DNA of 45,111 nucleotides. Source: Bradyrhizobium genomosp. I (2014) (GTDB lineage: Bacteria > Pseudomonadota > Alphaproteobacteria > Rhizobiales > Xanthobacteraceae). The notes under the pieces are model-generated. The model searched no databases and had not been told where the DNA came from. It worked only from the letters and a program-made list of their open reading frames with translations. Below, one piece after another: positions 1-7,474 of this stretch (positions are counted from its first letter, which is position 1; every line of letters begins with the position of its first letter). The translations under genes and the position numbers were made by a program. The stretch covers positions 1 through 45,111 of the forward strand of contig NZ_AJQE01000177.1 of assembly GCF_000261685.1 (NCBI RefSeq), given 5' to 3'.

Positions 1-259
1 GAGTCTGCGATTCGGGGTGCGCGGGCTCCGGCGCCGGCGTGGTCGGCCGGTCGCCGCCGGGCTTCGCCTCCGCCGGCGTCTTGCCCTGGTCGTCGGACGG
101 CGTGCCCTGGAGCGGCTGCGTCGCCTGCGCCAGTTCCGACCGGCCCTGCGCGCGGATTTGCGCCAGCGACAGGCCCGACACCACCACGCCTGCCGCGAAC
201 AGCGACCCGGCGATCATCAGATCGAGCTTCAGTCTGCGCTTGTCATCTTGGCCGGGCAT
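1..259 (-). CDS. Hypothetical membrane-anchored protein, N-terminal part only
   Basis: The reading frame starts with ATG at 259 and runs off the left edge of the window, so only about 86 residues are visible. The N-terminus is basic (MPGQDDKRRLKLD) and is followed by one hydrophobic segment at about residues 14-34, which suggests a signal anchor with the rest outside the membrane. After the anchor the chain is rich in Pro, Ala, Gln and Thr and looks disordered, like the linker of an envelope protein. I do not recognise a family. Codon use is GC-rich like the neighbours. Confidence 0.55.
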   Translation of the reverse strand, partial: MPGQDDKRRLKLDLMIAGSLFAAGVVVSGLSLAQIRAQGRSELAQATQPLQGTPSDDQGKTPAEAKPGGDRPTTPAPEPAHPESQT

Positions 260-359
260 ATCGATCACCGCCTTTGTCCGCGGAATCAACGAAACCGAGG
301 CGCGCCGGTTCCGAACCGAAGACGCGGGAACCCATCCCTTGCGCGCCAAAACGGCGCAC

Positions 360-1076
360 TCACTCGGTCGTGCTGACTTCCCACGTGGCGTGGCGCACGC
401 CCGGCAGATGCTGAAGGTCGGTCGCCACCGTGTTCAGTTCGTTCGGATCGACAGCGGTCGCCACCAGCTTTGCGGCAATCTCCAGAATGTCGTCACCGAT
501 TTCGACCACATCGATATCGGCCACCGAATATTTCGCAGTCTCGAGCTTCTCGACCAGCCGGTCGCGCATATCCGGCAGAGCGTCGGCCGCAACCGCCAGC
601 TTGAAATAATAGGTCGCCTCCAGTGCCTTCTCGTTCAGGGGAATGCGGTTGATGGCATTGACCAGCGGGCGCAGCATGGTGTTGCCGGCGATGACGAACA
701 CAGTCAGCGCGGCGGCCTGCGCGATCATGTCGGCCCCGGCGCAGGAGCCAACCGCAGCCGAGGCCCACAGCGTCGCGGCGGTGTTGAGCCCGCGCACGTC
801 CATGCCCTGCTTCATGATGACGCCGGCCCCCAGGAAGCCGATGCCAGACACGACGTAGGCGATCACACGCACCGCACCGTCCGCGTCTGCCAAATTCATG
901 GCGAGATCGACGAAGGCGGCAGCGCCGACCGCGACCAGCACGTTGGTGCGCAGGCCCGCAGTGCGCTGACGGTATTGCCGCTCGGCGCCGATCAGCGTGC
1001 CCAGCACGAAGGCTGTGGTCAGGCTGACCAGCGTGTCGGCGAAATCCGCAAGCTGGAAGGTCGTCAGAAGCCGCAT
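360..1076 (-). CDS. MgtC/SapB family inner-membrane protein
   Basis: This 238-residue protein has the MgtC pattern. An N-terminal block of about four to five hydrophobic segments (residues 15-150) contains the conserved GTLIGAERQYRQRTAGLRTN stretch, and a soluble C-terminal ACT-like half follows. MgtC proteins inhibit the F-type ATPase or support growth under low magnesium in some bacteria, but the role of this copy is unknown. A TAGGGAG ribosome site lies directly before the ATG. It sits 30 bp downstream of the WD40 gene on the same strand and may be the last gene of the metal operon. The family call is firm and the link to zinc is inference. Confidence 0.85.
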   Translation of the reverse strand: MRLLTTFQLADFADTLVSLTTAFVLGTLIGAERQYRQRTAGLRTNVLVAVGAAAFVDLAMNLADADGAVRVIAYVVSGIGFLGAGVIMKQGMDVRGLNTAATLWASAAVGSCAGADMIAQAAALTVFVIAGNTMLRPLVNAINRIPLNEKALEATYYFKLAVAADALPDMRDRLVEKLETAKYSVADIDVVEIGDDILEIAAKLVATAVDPNELNTVATDLQHLPGVRHATWEVSTTE

Positions 1077-1106
1077 GGCTCCCTATACGGCCGGAACCAT
1101 GACAGA

Positions 1107-2129
1107 TTAAAGCTCCAGCAGACCGCCGTCCCCATTTTCATCGGCAAAGGCCAGCAGCGTGCCCTTGGCGTTCCAGCCGAGCGCGGCCACGGCCGGAGTG
1201 CCGTTACGGCGCACCAGGATCTCCGCGCCGTCCTCCAGCCGCACCATCAGCACAGTGCCGTCGCTGTAACCGGCGGCGAGGATGTCGTTCTTCGGATGGC
1301 AGGCGACGACCGACACGCGGGCCTGGAGCGGCGCCAGCATCGCGGGCTCCTTGCCCATCGGACCGTCCTTGCTGCCGAACGGCCAAATGATGACGGTGTC
1401 GGCGCCTGAGGTCGCCAGACCCTTGCCGCCCGCGCTCCAGGACATCGAGCGGACACGGCCGGGGTAGCCGGTCATGCGCATGTGCCTGTTGTCGGCAAGC
1501 CGCCAGCCATGCAGCGCCGGCTCGTGCATCGCGGTGACCAGGAACTTGTTGTCCGGGCTGAAGGTGACGCCGTGATGCGAACCGGCCCAGGGCAGGAATT
1601 CGGCCGATCCCGCCATGTTCGGAAACCACAGCGTCACGCCGTTGTAATGCGCGATCGCGAGCCGCAGGCCCTTCGGCGCGAACGCAAGTCCACCGACGGT
1701 CGAGGGCGCCTCGATCGACTTCTCCTCGGCCTTGCCGCTTTTGACGGTGGCCGTCTTGCCGGCCGACCAAGCGAAGGCGCCGTCGGCGTGCAGCGCCACC
1801 GCATCGATCCAGCGCCGCTTCGGGTCGGTGGCGAGCAGCGTCACCTCGCCCTTGGCATCGAGCGACACGACCTTGCCGTCGTCGCCGCCCGTCACGAGGC
1901 GCTTGCCGTCGGAAGCGGCGGAAAGAATGCCGCCGCCATGCACGGCGACGGTGGCGGTCTCGCCCTTGCCATCGACGAACGCGACGTTTTCCTCGCCACC
2001 GACGAAGACAGCACGGGGGCCAAGGAAATGCACCGAGGTCACGGGCATGCCGAGCGCAACAGGCTTGACGCGGTCGGTGACGGAGACGATCGAGGCGGAA
2101 TCGGGAGGCGGCGTAAACTCTTTCATCAC
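1107..2129 (-). CDS. WD40-repeat protein coupled to the CobW GTPase
   Basis: This roughly 340-residue protein is made of repeated beta-propeller blades. Recurrent motifs are of the GGDDGKVVSLD, GADTVIIWPFG and GYSDGTVLMVRLEDG type, spaced about 40 residues apart along the whole length. There is no signal peptide or membrane segment, so it is probably cytoplasmic. The start is GTG at 2129 or ATG at 2126. Either one overlaps the TGA of the upstream GTPase gene (GTGATG), so the two proteins are probably made together. WD40 propellers normally act as protein-binding platforms. Here a partner role for the GTPase or a metal-loading client is plausible but unproven. Confidence 0.8.
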   Translation of the reverse strand: MMKEFTPPPDSASIVSVTDRVKPVALGMPVTSVHFLGPRAVFVGGEENVAFVDGKGETATVAVHGGGILSAASDGKRLVTGGDDGKVVSLDAKGEVTLLATDPKRRWIDAVALHADGAFAWSAGKTATVKSGKAEEKSIEAPSTVGGLAFAPKGLRLAIAHYNGVTLWFPNMAGSAEFLPWAGSHHGVTFSPDNKFLVTAMHEPALHGWRLADNRHMRMTGYPGRVRSMSWSAGGKGLATSGADTVIIWPFGSKDGPMGKEPAMLAPLQARVSVVACHPKNDILAAGYSDGTVLMVRLEDGAEILVRRNGTPAVAALGWNAKGTLLAFADENGDGGLLEL

Positions 2130-3175
2130 GAGACGATGCAGCTCTCGAAGCCCTTGCGGATGGCCTCTTCCGGCAATTCGCGGCCGATGAACACGAGACG
2201 ACTCTCGCGCGGCTCACCCTCCTTCCACTTCCGCTGGTGATTGCCCTCCAGCATCATGTGGACGCCCTGGAAGACGTAGCGGTCGTCGTCGTCATGGAAC
2301 GCGAGGATACCTTTGGAGCGCAGGATCTTGCCGCCCTCGACCTGCACCAGGTTCTGGAGCCAGGGCATGAACACGTTCGGATCGAGCGGCTTGTCGGTCT
2401 TGAGCGAGAGCGACTGCATTTCCTCGTCGTGATAGTGCTTCAGGCCGTGGCCGTGATCATGGTGATGATGGTCGTGGCCGTGATGGTGGTGATGATCATG
2501 GTCGTGGTCATGATCGTCGGCCTCCAGGAAATCCGGCTCGATGTCGAGGATGCGGTCGAGATCGAACGCGCCGCGATCGAGCACGTCGGCCAGCGCCACC
2601 GAACAGCGCTCGGTGCGGTGGAGTTTCGCATAGGGGTTGATGCCGCGGATCCGGGCCTCGACCTCGGCGAGCTCGCCCTTGTTGACGAGATCGGTCTTGT
2701 TCAGAACGATGACGTCGGCGAAGGCGATCTGGTTCTTGGCCTCGGGTGCATCCTTCAAACGGTCGGACAGCCACTTTGCGTCGGCCACCGTGACCACCGC
2801 ATCGAGGCGTGCGTTCTTCTGCACGTCCTCGTCGACGAAGAAGGTCTGTGCGACGGGTGCCGGATCGGCGAGGCCGGTGGTCTCGACGATGATGGCGTCG
2901 AACTTGCCCTTGCGCTTCATCAGGCCGTCCATGATGCGGACGAGGTCGCCGCGCACGGTGCAGCAGATGCAGCCATTGTTCATCTCGAAGACTTCCTCAT
3001 CGGCGCCGATGATGAGGTCGTTGTCGATGCCGATCTCGCCGAATTCGTTGACGATGACGGCGTACTTCTTGCCGTGGTTTTCGGACAGGATGCGGTTCAA
3101 GAGCGTGGTTTTGCCGGCACCGAGATAGCCGGTCAGGACAGTCACGGGAATCTTTTGGGAGGTCGCTTCAGACAT
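2126..3175 (-). CDS. COG0523/CobW-family GTPase, likely zinc metallochaperone
   Basis: This 349-residue G3E-family P-loop GTPase has Walker A GYLGAGKTT at residues 16-24. The metal-binding CICC motif that defines COG0523 is at 69-72, and the guanine-specificity motif NKTD is at 159-162. A loop of about 28 residues (222-249) is almost entirely His and Asp, and a CobW C-terminal domain follows. COG0523 proteins such as ZNG1, ZigA and YeiR deliver zinc to client enzymes, and the His-rich loop is typical of zinc-handling members rather than cobalamin ones. The gene starts 56 bp after the metal-binding-protein gene on the same strand, with a CGGAG ribosome site, and is followed without a gap by the WD40 gene. 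Confidence 0.9.
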   Translation of the reverse strand: MSEATSQKIPVTVLTGYLGAGKTTLLNRILSENHGKKYAVIVNEFGEIGIDNDLIIGADEEVFEMNNGCICCTVRGDLVRIMDGLMKRKGKFDAIIVETTGLADPAPVAQTFFVDEDVQKNARLDAVVTVADAKWLSDRLKDAPEAKNQIAFADVIVLNKTDLVNKGELAEVEARIRGINPYAKLHRTERCSVALADVLDRGAFDLDRILDIEPDFLEADDHDHDHDHHHHHGHDHHHHDHGHGLKHYHDEEMQSLSLKTDKPLDPNVFMPWLQNLVQVEGGKILRSKGILAFHDDDDRYVFQGVHMMLEGNHQRKWKEGEPRESRLVFIGRELPEEAIRKGFESCIVS

Positions 3176-3231
3176 AACAACTCCGAACTTTAAGGCTTAT
3201 TCGCGCGACGCGAGGCGGGGTGGCCCCTGCC

Positions 3232-4101
3232 CTAATGGTCAAGCGCGCTGGTCAGGGCCTTTATATTGTGCCTGACCATGTCAATGTAAGTGGGTGCAGT
3301 CCCCTTTTCGCCGGTCAAACTGTCCGAAATCAGGGTCCCGCCGACCCTTGCCCCGGTCTCGGCCGCGATCCGCCGGATTAGCCGGTCGTCGCTGATATTT
3401 TCCAGGAATACGGCCGGGATTTTCTGGGCCTTGATCTGGCCGATAATGGCCGCAATGTCGCGCGCGCTGGGTTCGGTTTCCGTGGAGACGCCCAGGGGAG
3501 CGATGAAGCGGATACCGTATTCGGCTGCGAAATAGCCGAAGGCGTCGTGGGTGGAGATCACCTTGCGCCGCTCCGGCGGGATTTTCGCCACGGCGTCGCG
3601 GACCTCGCGGTCCAGCGTTTCGAGCTTTTCCAGATAGGCCTCGGCCTGGGTGCGGAAGTAGTCCGCCTCACTCGGGACGGCGCCGGCCAACGCTTTGGCG
3701 ATGTCGGTCACGTAGATCTTGGCGTTGGGGATGGACTGCCAGGCGTGGGGATCGGCCCCTGAGCCGAGTTTCAACGGCGCAATGCCGGCGCTTGCCGTGA
3801 TCACCTGCGCCTTGCTGCCCGCGGACTGCACGAGGCGCGGCAGCCAGCCCTCGAGCCCGAGCCCGTTGACGATGACGAGCTTTGCATCGGCGATCCGCTT
3901 CGCATCGGCCGGCGCCGGCGTATAGACGTGGACGTCGCTGTCGGCGCCGACCAGCGTCGTCAGATTGACGCGGTCACCGCCAACGTTGTGGACGAAATCG
4001 CCGAGAATCGAGAAGCTTGCGACGACGTTGAGCCGTTCCGCGGCATGCAGCGGCGGGGCGATCAGCAACAGCGCACAAAGCAGGATGAGCCGCATCGTCA
4101 C
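3232..4101 (-). CDS. Zinc (or manganese) ABC transporter substrate-binding protein, ZnuA-like
   Basis: This is a 289-residue cluster A-I metal-binding lipoprotein-type receptor. A cleavable signal peptide (residues 1-20, ending HAA) exports it to the periplasm. The four expected metal ligands are visible: His58 (DVHVY), His119 (DPHAW), His185 (THDAF) and Asp260 (ISDSL). The His-rich flexible loop of enterobacterial ZnuA is absent, so metal choice between zinc and manganese cannot be read from the protein alone. The Zur-like operator of the operon favours zinc. Its start (GTG, GTGA overlap) is fused to the stop of the permease gene. Confidence 0.88.
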   Translation of the reverse strand: MTMRLILLCALLLIAPPLHAAERLNVVASFSILGDFVHNVGGDRVNLTTLVGADSDVHVYTPAPADAKRIADAKLVIVNGLGLEGWLPRLVQSAGSKAQVITASAGIAPLKLGSGADPHAWQSIPNAKIYVTDIAKALAGAVPSEADYFRTQAEAYLEKLETLDREVRDAVAKIPPERRKVISTHDAFGYFAAEYGIRFIAPLGVSTETEPSARDIAAIIGQIKAQKIPAVFLENISDDRLIRRIAAETGARVGGTLISDSLTGEKGTAPTYIDMVRHNIKALTSALDH

Positions 4102-4967
4102 GCTTCCAGATGCCGGCCGGGAAACAATTGCCGGACGATACCGCCGATGCGGCCGAACAGGACGGAGACGATGTAGAGCACCGTCGCCACGAGAATGATC
4201 GCGGGACCTGACGGCACACGGGTCTGGAACGACAGCACGAGGCCTGCATAGCCCGAGACAGCAGCAGCAACGACGGCGATGCAGATCATCGCGGTGAGAT
4301 CGCGCGACCAGAACCGGGCAATGCCCGCGGGCAGGATCATGAGGCCGACCGCAAGCAGCGTGCCGAGCGCCTGAAAGCCGTTGACGAGGTTGATCACGAC
4401 GAGCGCGAGGAAGGCGAGATGCGCAGGGCCCCCGGCGCGGCTCACCGTGCGCAGGAACAGCGGATCGACGCTCTCGATCACCAGCGGACGGTAGATCACC
4501 GCGAGCACCAGCAGCGTGATTGTGGCGTTGAAGGCCACCACCAGCAACGTCTGGTCGTCCATCGCGAGGATATTGCCGAACAGCACGTGCAGCAGGTCGA
4601 TATTGGTGCCCTTGATCGAGACGATGGTGACGCCGAGCGCCAGCGAGGCCAGATAGAAGGTCGCCAGCGAAGCATCCTCCTTCAGCCCGGTCGACCGAGC
4701 GACCACACCAGCGAGGATCGCGACGGCAAAGCCGGCGATCAGGCCGCCCGCCGTCATCGCGAACAGATTGAGGCCCGACAGCAGGAATCCGACGGCCGCA
4801 CCGGGCAGGATCGCGTGCGCCATGGCATCGCCGACGAGGCTCATCCGCCGCAGCATCAGGAATACGCCGATCGGCGCGCCCGCCAGCGCCAGCGCGATCA
4901 CGGCGGCGAGCGCCCGCCGCATGAACTCGAATTCGGTGAACGGGCCGATCAGTGCGTCATGGAGCAT
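4098..4967 (-). CDS. Zinc/manganese ABC transporter permease, ZnuB-like
   Basis: This 289-residue polytopic inner-membrane protein of the ABC-3 family (ZnuB/MntB/TroC) has about eight hydrophobic segments. The family pattern LMLRRMSLVGDAMAHAILPG lies near residues 36-56, a region where these permeases contact the ATPase. It would form the channel that accepts metal from the adjacent binding protein. It starts 6 bp after the ATPase gene and its stop overlaps the start of the binding-protein gene, so all three are one transcript. A His-Asp patch near the N-terminus (MLHDALIG) is not informative. Confidence 0.88.
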   Translation of the reverse strand: MLHDALIGPFTEFEFMRRALAAVIALALAGAPIGVFLMLRRMSLVGDAMAHAILPGAAVGFLLSGLNLFAMTAGGLIAGFAVAILAGVVARSTGLKEDASLATFYLASLALGVTIVSIKGTNIDLLHVLFGNILAMDDQTLLVVAFNATITLLVLAVIYRPLVIESVDPLFLRTVSRAGGPAHLAFLALVVINLVNGFQALGTLLAVGLMILPAGIARFWSRDLTAMICIAVVAAAVSGYAGLVLSFQTRVPSGPAIILVATVLYIVSVLFGRIGGIVRQLFPGRHLEA

Positions 4968-4973
4968 CTGAGA

Positions 4974-5735
4974 TCAAGCCGCCCGCGAGCCGATGTCATC
5001 GGCCGCGCAGGCCGCGGCGGTGTCGTCGAAGGCCTCGCACATCCGCATCGCAACGATCAGATTTTCCGGCGTGAGCACCTCCGCCGTGGGCCCCCACGCC
5101 ACCGGGCCGCGCGCCAGCACCAGCGTCTCGCTGAAATGGTTGCGCACCATCTCCATGTCGTGCAGCGCGGCGAGCACGGTGCGGCCCTCGGCGTGCCAGC
5201 GCTTCACCAGCGCGAGCAGATCGGCCGTGGTCTTGCTGTCGATGGCGTTGAAGGGCTCGTCGAGCACGATCAGGCTGGCGTCCTGAAGCAGCACACGCGC
5301 GAACAGTACGCGCTGCATCTGACCGCCCGAGAGCGTGCCGATCGGGCGGTTCTCGAATCCATTGAGGCCAACGGAGGCGATCGCACGGAGTATCCTTTCG
5401 CGAGCGGCCTTGCCGATGCCGCCGAACAGGCCGGCACCGCGCCACAGCCCGGTGCCGACGAAGTCGAACACCGAGATCGGAAAGCTGCGGTCTATCTCCG
5501 CGCTCTGCGGCAGATAGGCGATGTCCCTACTGTCGAGCCCGCCGAGATGGATGCTGCCGTCGAGCGGCTTCAGGATGCCGACGATGCCGCGCAGCAGCGT
5601 CGACTTGCCGGCGCCGTTCGGGCCGATCACAGCGACCAGCGCCCCTCGCGTGATCTCGCCATTGAGATGATGCACGGCCGGATGCCGATCATAGCCCAGC
5701 GTGACGTTGTGGAAATGCAGCGCCGCCATGGTCAC
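4974..5735 (-). CDS. Zinc/manganese ABC transporter ATP-binding protein, ZnuC-like
   Basis: This 253-residue ABC ATPase has Walker A GPNGAGKST at residues 38-46, signature LSGGQ at 135-139, Walker B LIVLDE at 155-160 and the switch His in ALHDMEMV. The order and lengths fit the metal-uptake subfamily. It powers uptake through the permease encoded next. The GTG start at 5735 overlaps the TGA of the small His-rich gene (GTGA); an internal ATG at 5729 is the alternative. Translational coupling with the upstream peptide is therefore likely. Confidence 0.9.
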   Translation of the reverse strand: MTMAALHFHNVTLGYDRHPAVHHLNGEITRGALVAVIGPNGAGKSTLLRGIVGILKPLDGSIHLGGLDSRDIAYLPQSAEIDRSFPISVFDFVGTGLWRGAGLFGGIGKAARERILRAIASVGLNGFENRPIGTLSGGQMQRVLFARVLLQDASLIVLDEPFNAIDSKTTADLLALVKRWHAEGRTVLAALHDMEMVRNHFSETLVLARGPVAWGPTAEVLTPENLIVAMRMCEAFDDTAAACAADDIGSRAA

Positions 5736-5968
5736 CCCATCGCCAGGAAGACGATTCCCCAGAGCACGGCGCAGACGGCGAGCGCGGCCGCGAGACGGCC
5801 CGCCATGGTCATGCGCAAAATCGACCAGGGCGCCGCCTGGGCCGGATGCGGCGAGGCCGCATCGTGGACATGGGCGTGGGTGTGGTCGTGCCCATGCGAA
5901 TGCCCGTGGCCATGGGAGTGGCCGTGGGCATGGTCGTGACGGTGGGCGTGGGACGCGGCGGGAACCAT
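5732..5968 (-). CDS. Small His-rich single-pass membrane protein at the head of the metal operon
   Basis: This 78-residue protein has a first half (residues 6-43) dominated by alternating His and Asp/Gly/Ala in HGHSHGHGH style. One hydrophobic helix follows at about 55-77, ending LWGIVFLAMG. The likely topology is a short metal-sequestering tail on a membrane anchor. It is the first gene after the Zur-type palindrome, whose edge is only 6 bp from the ATG, and it overlaps the ATPase start. No strong Shine-Dalgarno is seen, and a TATAAT inside the operator sits so close that the mRNA may have almost no leader. The function is unknown. Metal buffering or delivery to the transporter is inference. 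Confidence 0.75.
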   Translation of the reverse strand: MVPAASHAHRHDHAHGHSHGHGHSHGHDHTHAHVHDAASPHPAQAAPWSILRMTMAGRLAAALAVCAVLWGIVFLAMG

Positions 5969-5974
5969 TCCGGA

Positions 5975-5991
5975 ATGTTATATTATAACAT
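5975..5991 (-). promoter_or_regulatory. Predicted Zur operator (17-bp perfect palindrome)
   Basis: The sequence ATGTTATA-T-TATAACAT is a perfect inverted repeat with 8-bp arms around one central base. It matches the alphaproteobacterial Zur box type (TGTTATAnTATAACA). It lies immediately upstream of the His-rich gene and includes a TATAAT on the minus strand that could be the -10 element. A bound repressor would therefore block transcription when zinc is sufficient. It is the only such palindrome seen in the window. Confidence 0.8.
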
Positions 5992-6013
5992 ACCCCCTGT
6001 CCACACCCCAGTT

Positions 6014-6093
6014 GTCATTCCGGGGCGGCTCGAAGAGCCGAACCCGGAATCTCGAGATTCCGGGTTCGATGCTCCGCATCGCCCCGGAATGAC
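6014..6093. repeat. Dispersed palindromic repeat, CATTCCGGGG class
   Basis: This is an 80-bp intergenic palindrome that begins GTCATTCCGGGG and ends CCCCGGAATGAC. It holds two inner hairpins around a central CTCGAG. Related copies occur at 7387-7463, 34094-34192 and, as a shorter single hairpin, 35361-35400. Confidence 0.85.
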
Positions 6094-6113
6094 GTCCGAA
6101 ACATCGGCCGGGC

Positions 6114-6614
6114 TCAGGGCTTGCCGATCACCATCGCGATGGCGGCCGCCACGAACGGAAACGGCACCGAAACGGCGCAGCGGAACCAGACGAAACGGGC
6201 CGGCATGAACGGGATCTCCCACAAGATCACCCGCTGGAAGGCGAACAGTGCCCAGGCAACGACATAGGCCACCACCTGGGGCACGCCCCCGCCGGACTTG
6301 AGCGCCACGGTGCCAATGGAGAAGCCGATCACGGGTCCTCCGGGCGTGGCGGCGCCGGCGATCACGGCGCTGGCAACCCCGAGCCAGCCGCTGTCCGGGC
6401 CGAGCCAGCCAGTGATCACCTCCTGCGGGATGATCGCGGCGATGTAGCCGGAGCCGATCACGCCGAGCGCAATCCGAGGCACGATGTTGATGAAGTCCAT
6501 CGAACCTTCGCGCAGGGATGCCTTGAACACGGGAGGGCCGCGACGGAACGCGATCAGGCCGACGCCGAGTACCGAGCTCCATAACAGGATGTCGATGAGA
6601 AGTGCGGCGCTCAA
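6114..6614 (-). CDS. Permease half, PF03773-like (second half)
   Basis: About 166 residues are encoded, with four to five hydrophobic segments. They carry the family-like GYIAAIIPQEVITGWLGP and ATPGGPVIGFSIG stretches, which mirror the ILPHERVSRSLGP and ILPGGPFTAYPVA stretches of the preceding gene. I chose the TTG start at 6614 because it overlaps the TGA of that gene (TTGA) and gives the hydrophobic N-terminus directly. Longer upstream starts would add a sequence that only mirrors the neighbour in another frame. PF03773 permeases of ArsP or YraQ type normally carry both halves in one chain. The substrate is unknown; its position next to the metal operon hints at a metal or metalloid. Confidence 0.75.
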   Translation of the reverse strand: MSAALLIDILLWSSVLGVGLIAFRRGPPVFKASLREGSMDFINIVPRIALGVIGSGYIAAIIPQEVITGWLGPDSGWLGVASAVIAGAATPGGPVIGFSIGTVALKSGGGVPQVVAYVVAWALFAFQRVILWEIPFMPARFVWFRCAVSVPFPFVAAAIAMVIGKP

Positions 6615-7285
6615 TTCTCGTCGTCCCTCGCGAACGGCTTCGGATAGAGCCTGACATAAACGAAGCGGCCGAGGGCGCCTGCGAGCACCGGCAGCGGCAG
6701 CGAGATCACGATCCGCCACAACGTGAAATCGGTGCCCATGATCGGGATTTCCCAGGCGACCGCCCGGCCGTAGCCGATCAGGGTCCAGCTCACGACCATG
6801 GCGATGGTGGCGCCGAAATCGGCGCCGACCGCGAGCAGCGCGCTCGCCACCGGATAGGCGGTGAAGGGACCGCCGGGAAGGATCGCACCGAAGGCAGTGC
6901 CGATCAGAAGGCCCATCAGGCCGGATTTCGGCCCGAGCGAGCGCGAGACCCTTTCGTGCGGCAGGATCTCGGAGATGAAGGCCCCGAGCAGGCAGCCGGC
7001 CAGCACACGCGGCAGGATGCCGCCGAACAACGAGAGATCGTGGGTGAGAATGGCGAGAACGCCGTCGGCGCCGTCACGCCGCCAGACCAGACCTGCGCTC
7101 ACCGCCACCAGCACCGCGATGATGATGGTCGACCAGCCGATCGGCTTGCGCACACGCCCCGGCCGCGGCTCGGACTCCGCGTCCTCGGCAGGCGCCGGGT
7201 CTTTCGGGGAAGGTTCTGACAACGGGTGTGGGGCGGCTCGAGGGGGGGGCTTGATCTGATTAAGGGCGCCGCCCGGACGATGCAA
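6611..7285 (-). CDS. Permease half, PF03773-like (first half)
   Basis: Up to 224 residues are encoded. A Pro-rich hydrophilic N-terminus of about 50 residues is followed by four to five membrane segments, with the motifs FISEILPHERVSRSLGP and GAILPGGPFTAYPVASALL. It overlaps the second half by 4 bp. The true start is uncertain. The leader crosses a run of eight C/G at 7241-7248, and an internal TTG (LSEPSPKD) would remove about 21 residues. The two products probably assemble into one transporter. Confidence 0.75.
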   Translation of the reverse strand: MHRPGGALNQIKPPPRAAPHPLSEPSPKDPAPAEDAESEPRPGRVRKPIGWSTIIIAVLVAVSAGLVWRRDGADGVLAILTHDLSLFGGILPRVLAGCLLGAFISEILPHERVSRSLGPKSGLMGLLIGTAFGAILPGGPFTAYPVASALLAVGADFGATIAMVVSWTLIGYGRAVAWEIPIMGTDFTLWRIVISLPLPVLAGALGRFVYVRLYPKPFARDDEN

Positions 7286-7347
7286 ACGGAACGATGACAG
7301 GCCGATACGCGCGCCGCGCAGGACTCGTTCGACGAATTCCGCACAGC

Positions 7348-7379
7348 AAAAAGGCGGCCGCGCACGCGACCGCCTTTTT
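7348..7379 (-). terminator. Intrinsic terminator after sodB
   Basis: AAAAAGGCGG and CCGCCTTTTT form a 10-bp stem around a 12-base GC-rich loop. The structure has a T run on either strand, so it can stop the sodB transcript on the minus strand and any opposing transcript. Confidence 0.75.
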
Positions 7380-7386
7380 GACTTCC

Positions 7387-7463
7387 GTCATTCCGGGGCG
7401 GCGAAGCCGAACCCGGAATCTCGAGATGCCGGGTCTGGTGCTGGCGCACCATCCCGGAATGAC
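7387..7463. repeat. Dispersed palindromic repeat, CATTCCGGGG class
   Basis: This is the second copy of the family. It starts GTCATTCCGGGG and ends CCCGGAATGAC, with the central CTCGAG kept. It lies between the sodB stop and the terminator. Confidence 0.85.
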
Positions 7464-7474
7464 GAGGTGAGGAC

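Noticed and set aside
39..1409. Long plus-strand open frame across the first 1.4 kb
   Set aside because: It lies antisense to MgtC and WD40 genes, is Arg/His/Gln-rich in the style of shadow frames in GC-rich DNA, and has no domain pattern.
2440..2631. Short Thr/Ile-rich minus-strand frame within the GTPase gene
   Set aside because: It is the His-rich loop read out of frame.
6014..6093. Interpretation of the palindrome as a CRISPR repeat or an att site
   Set aside because: Copies are far apart, have no spacers, and are symmetric hairpins, not direct repeats with an integrase.
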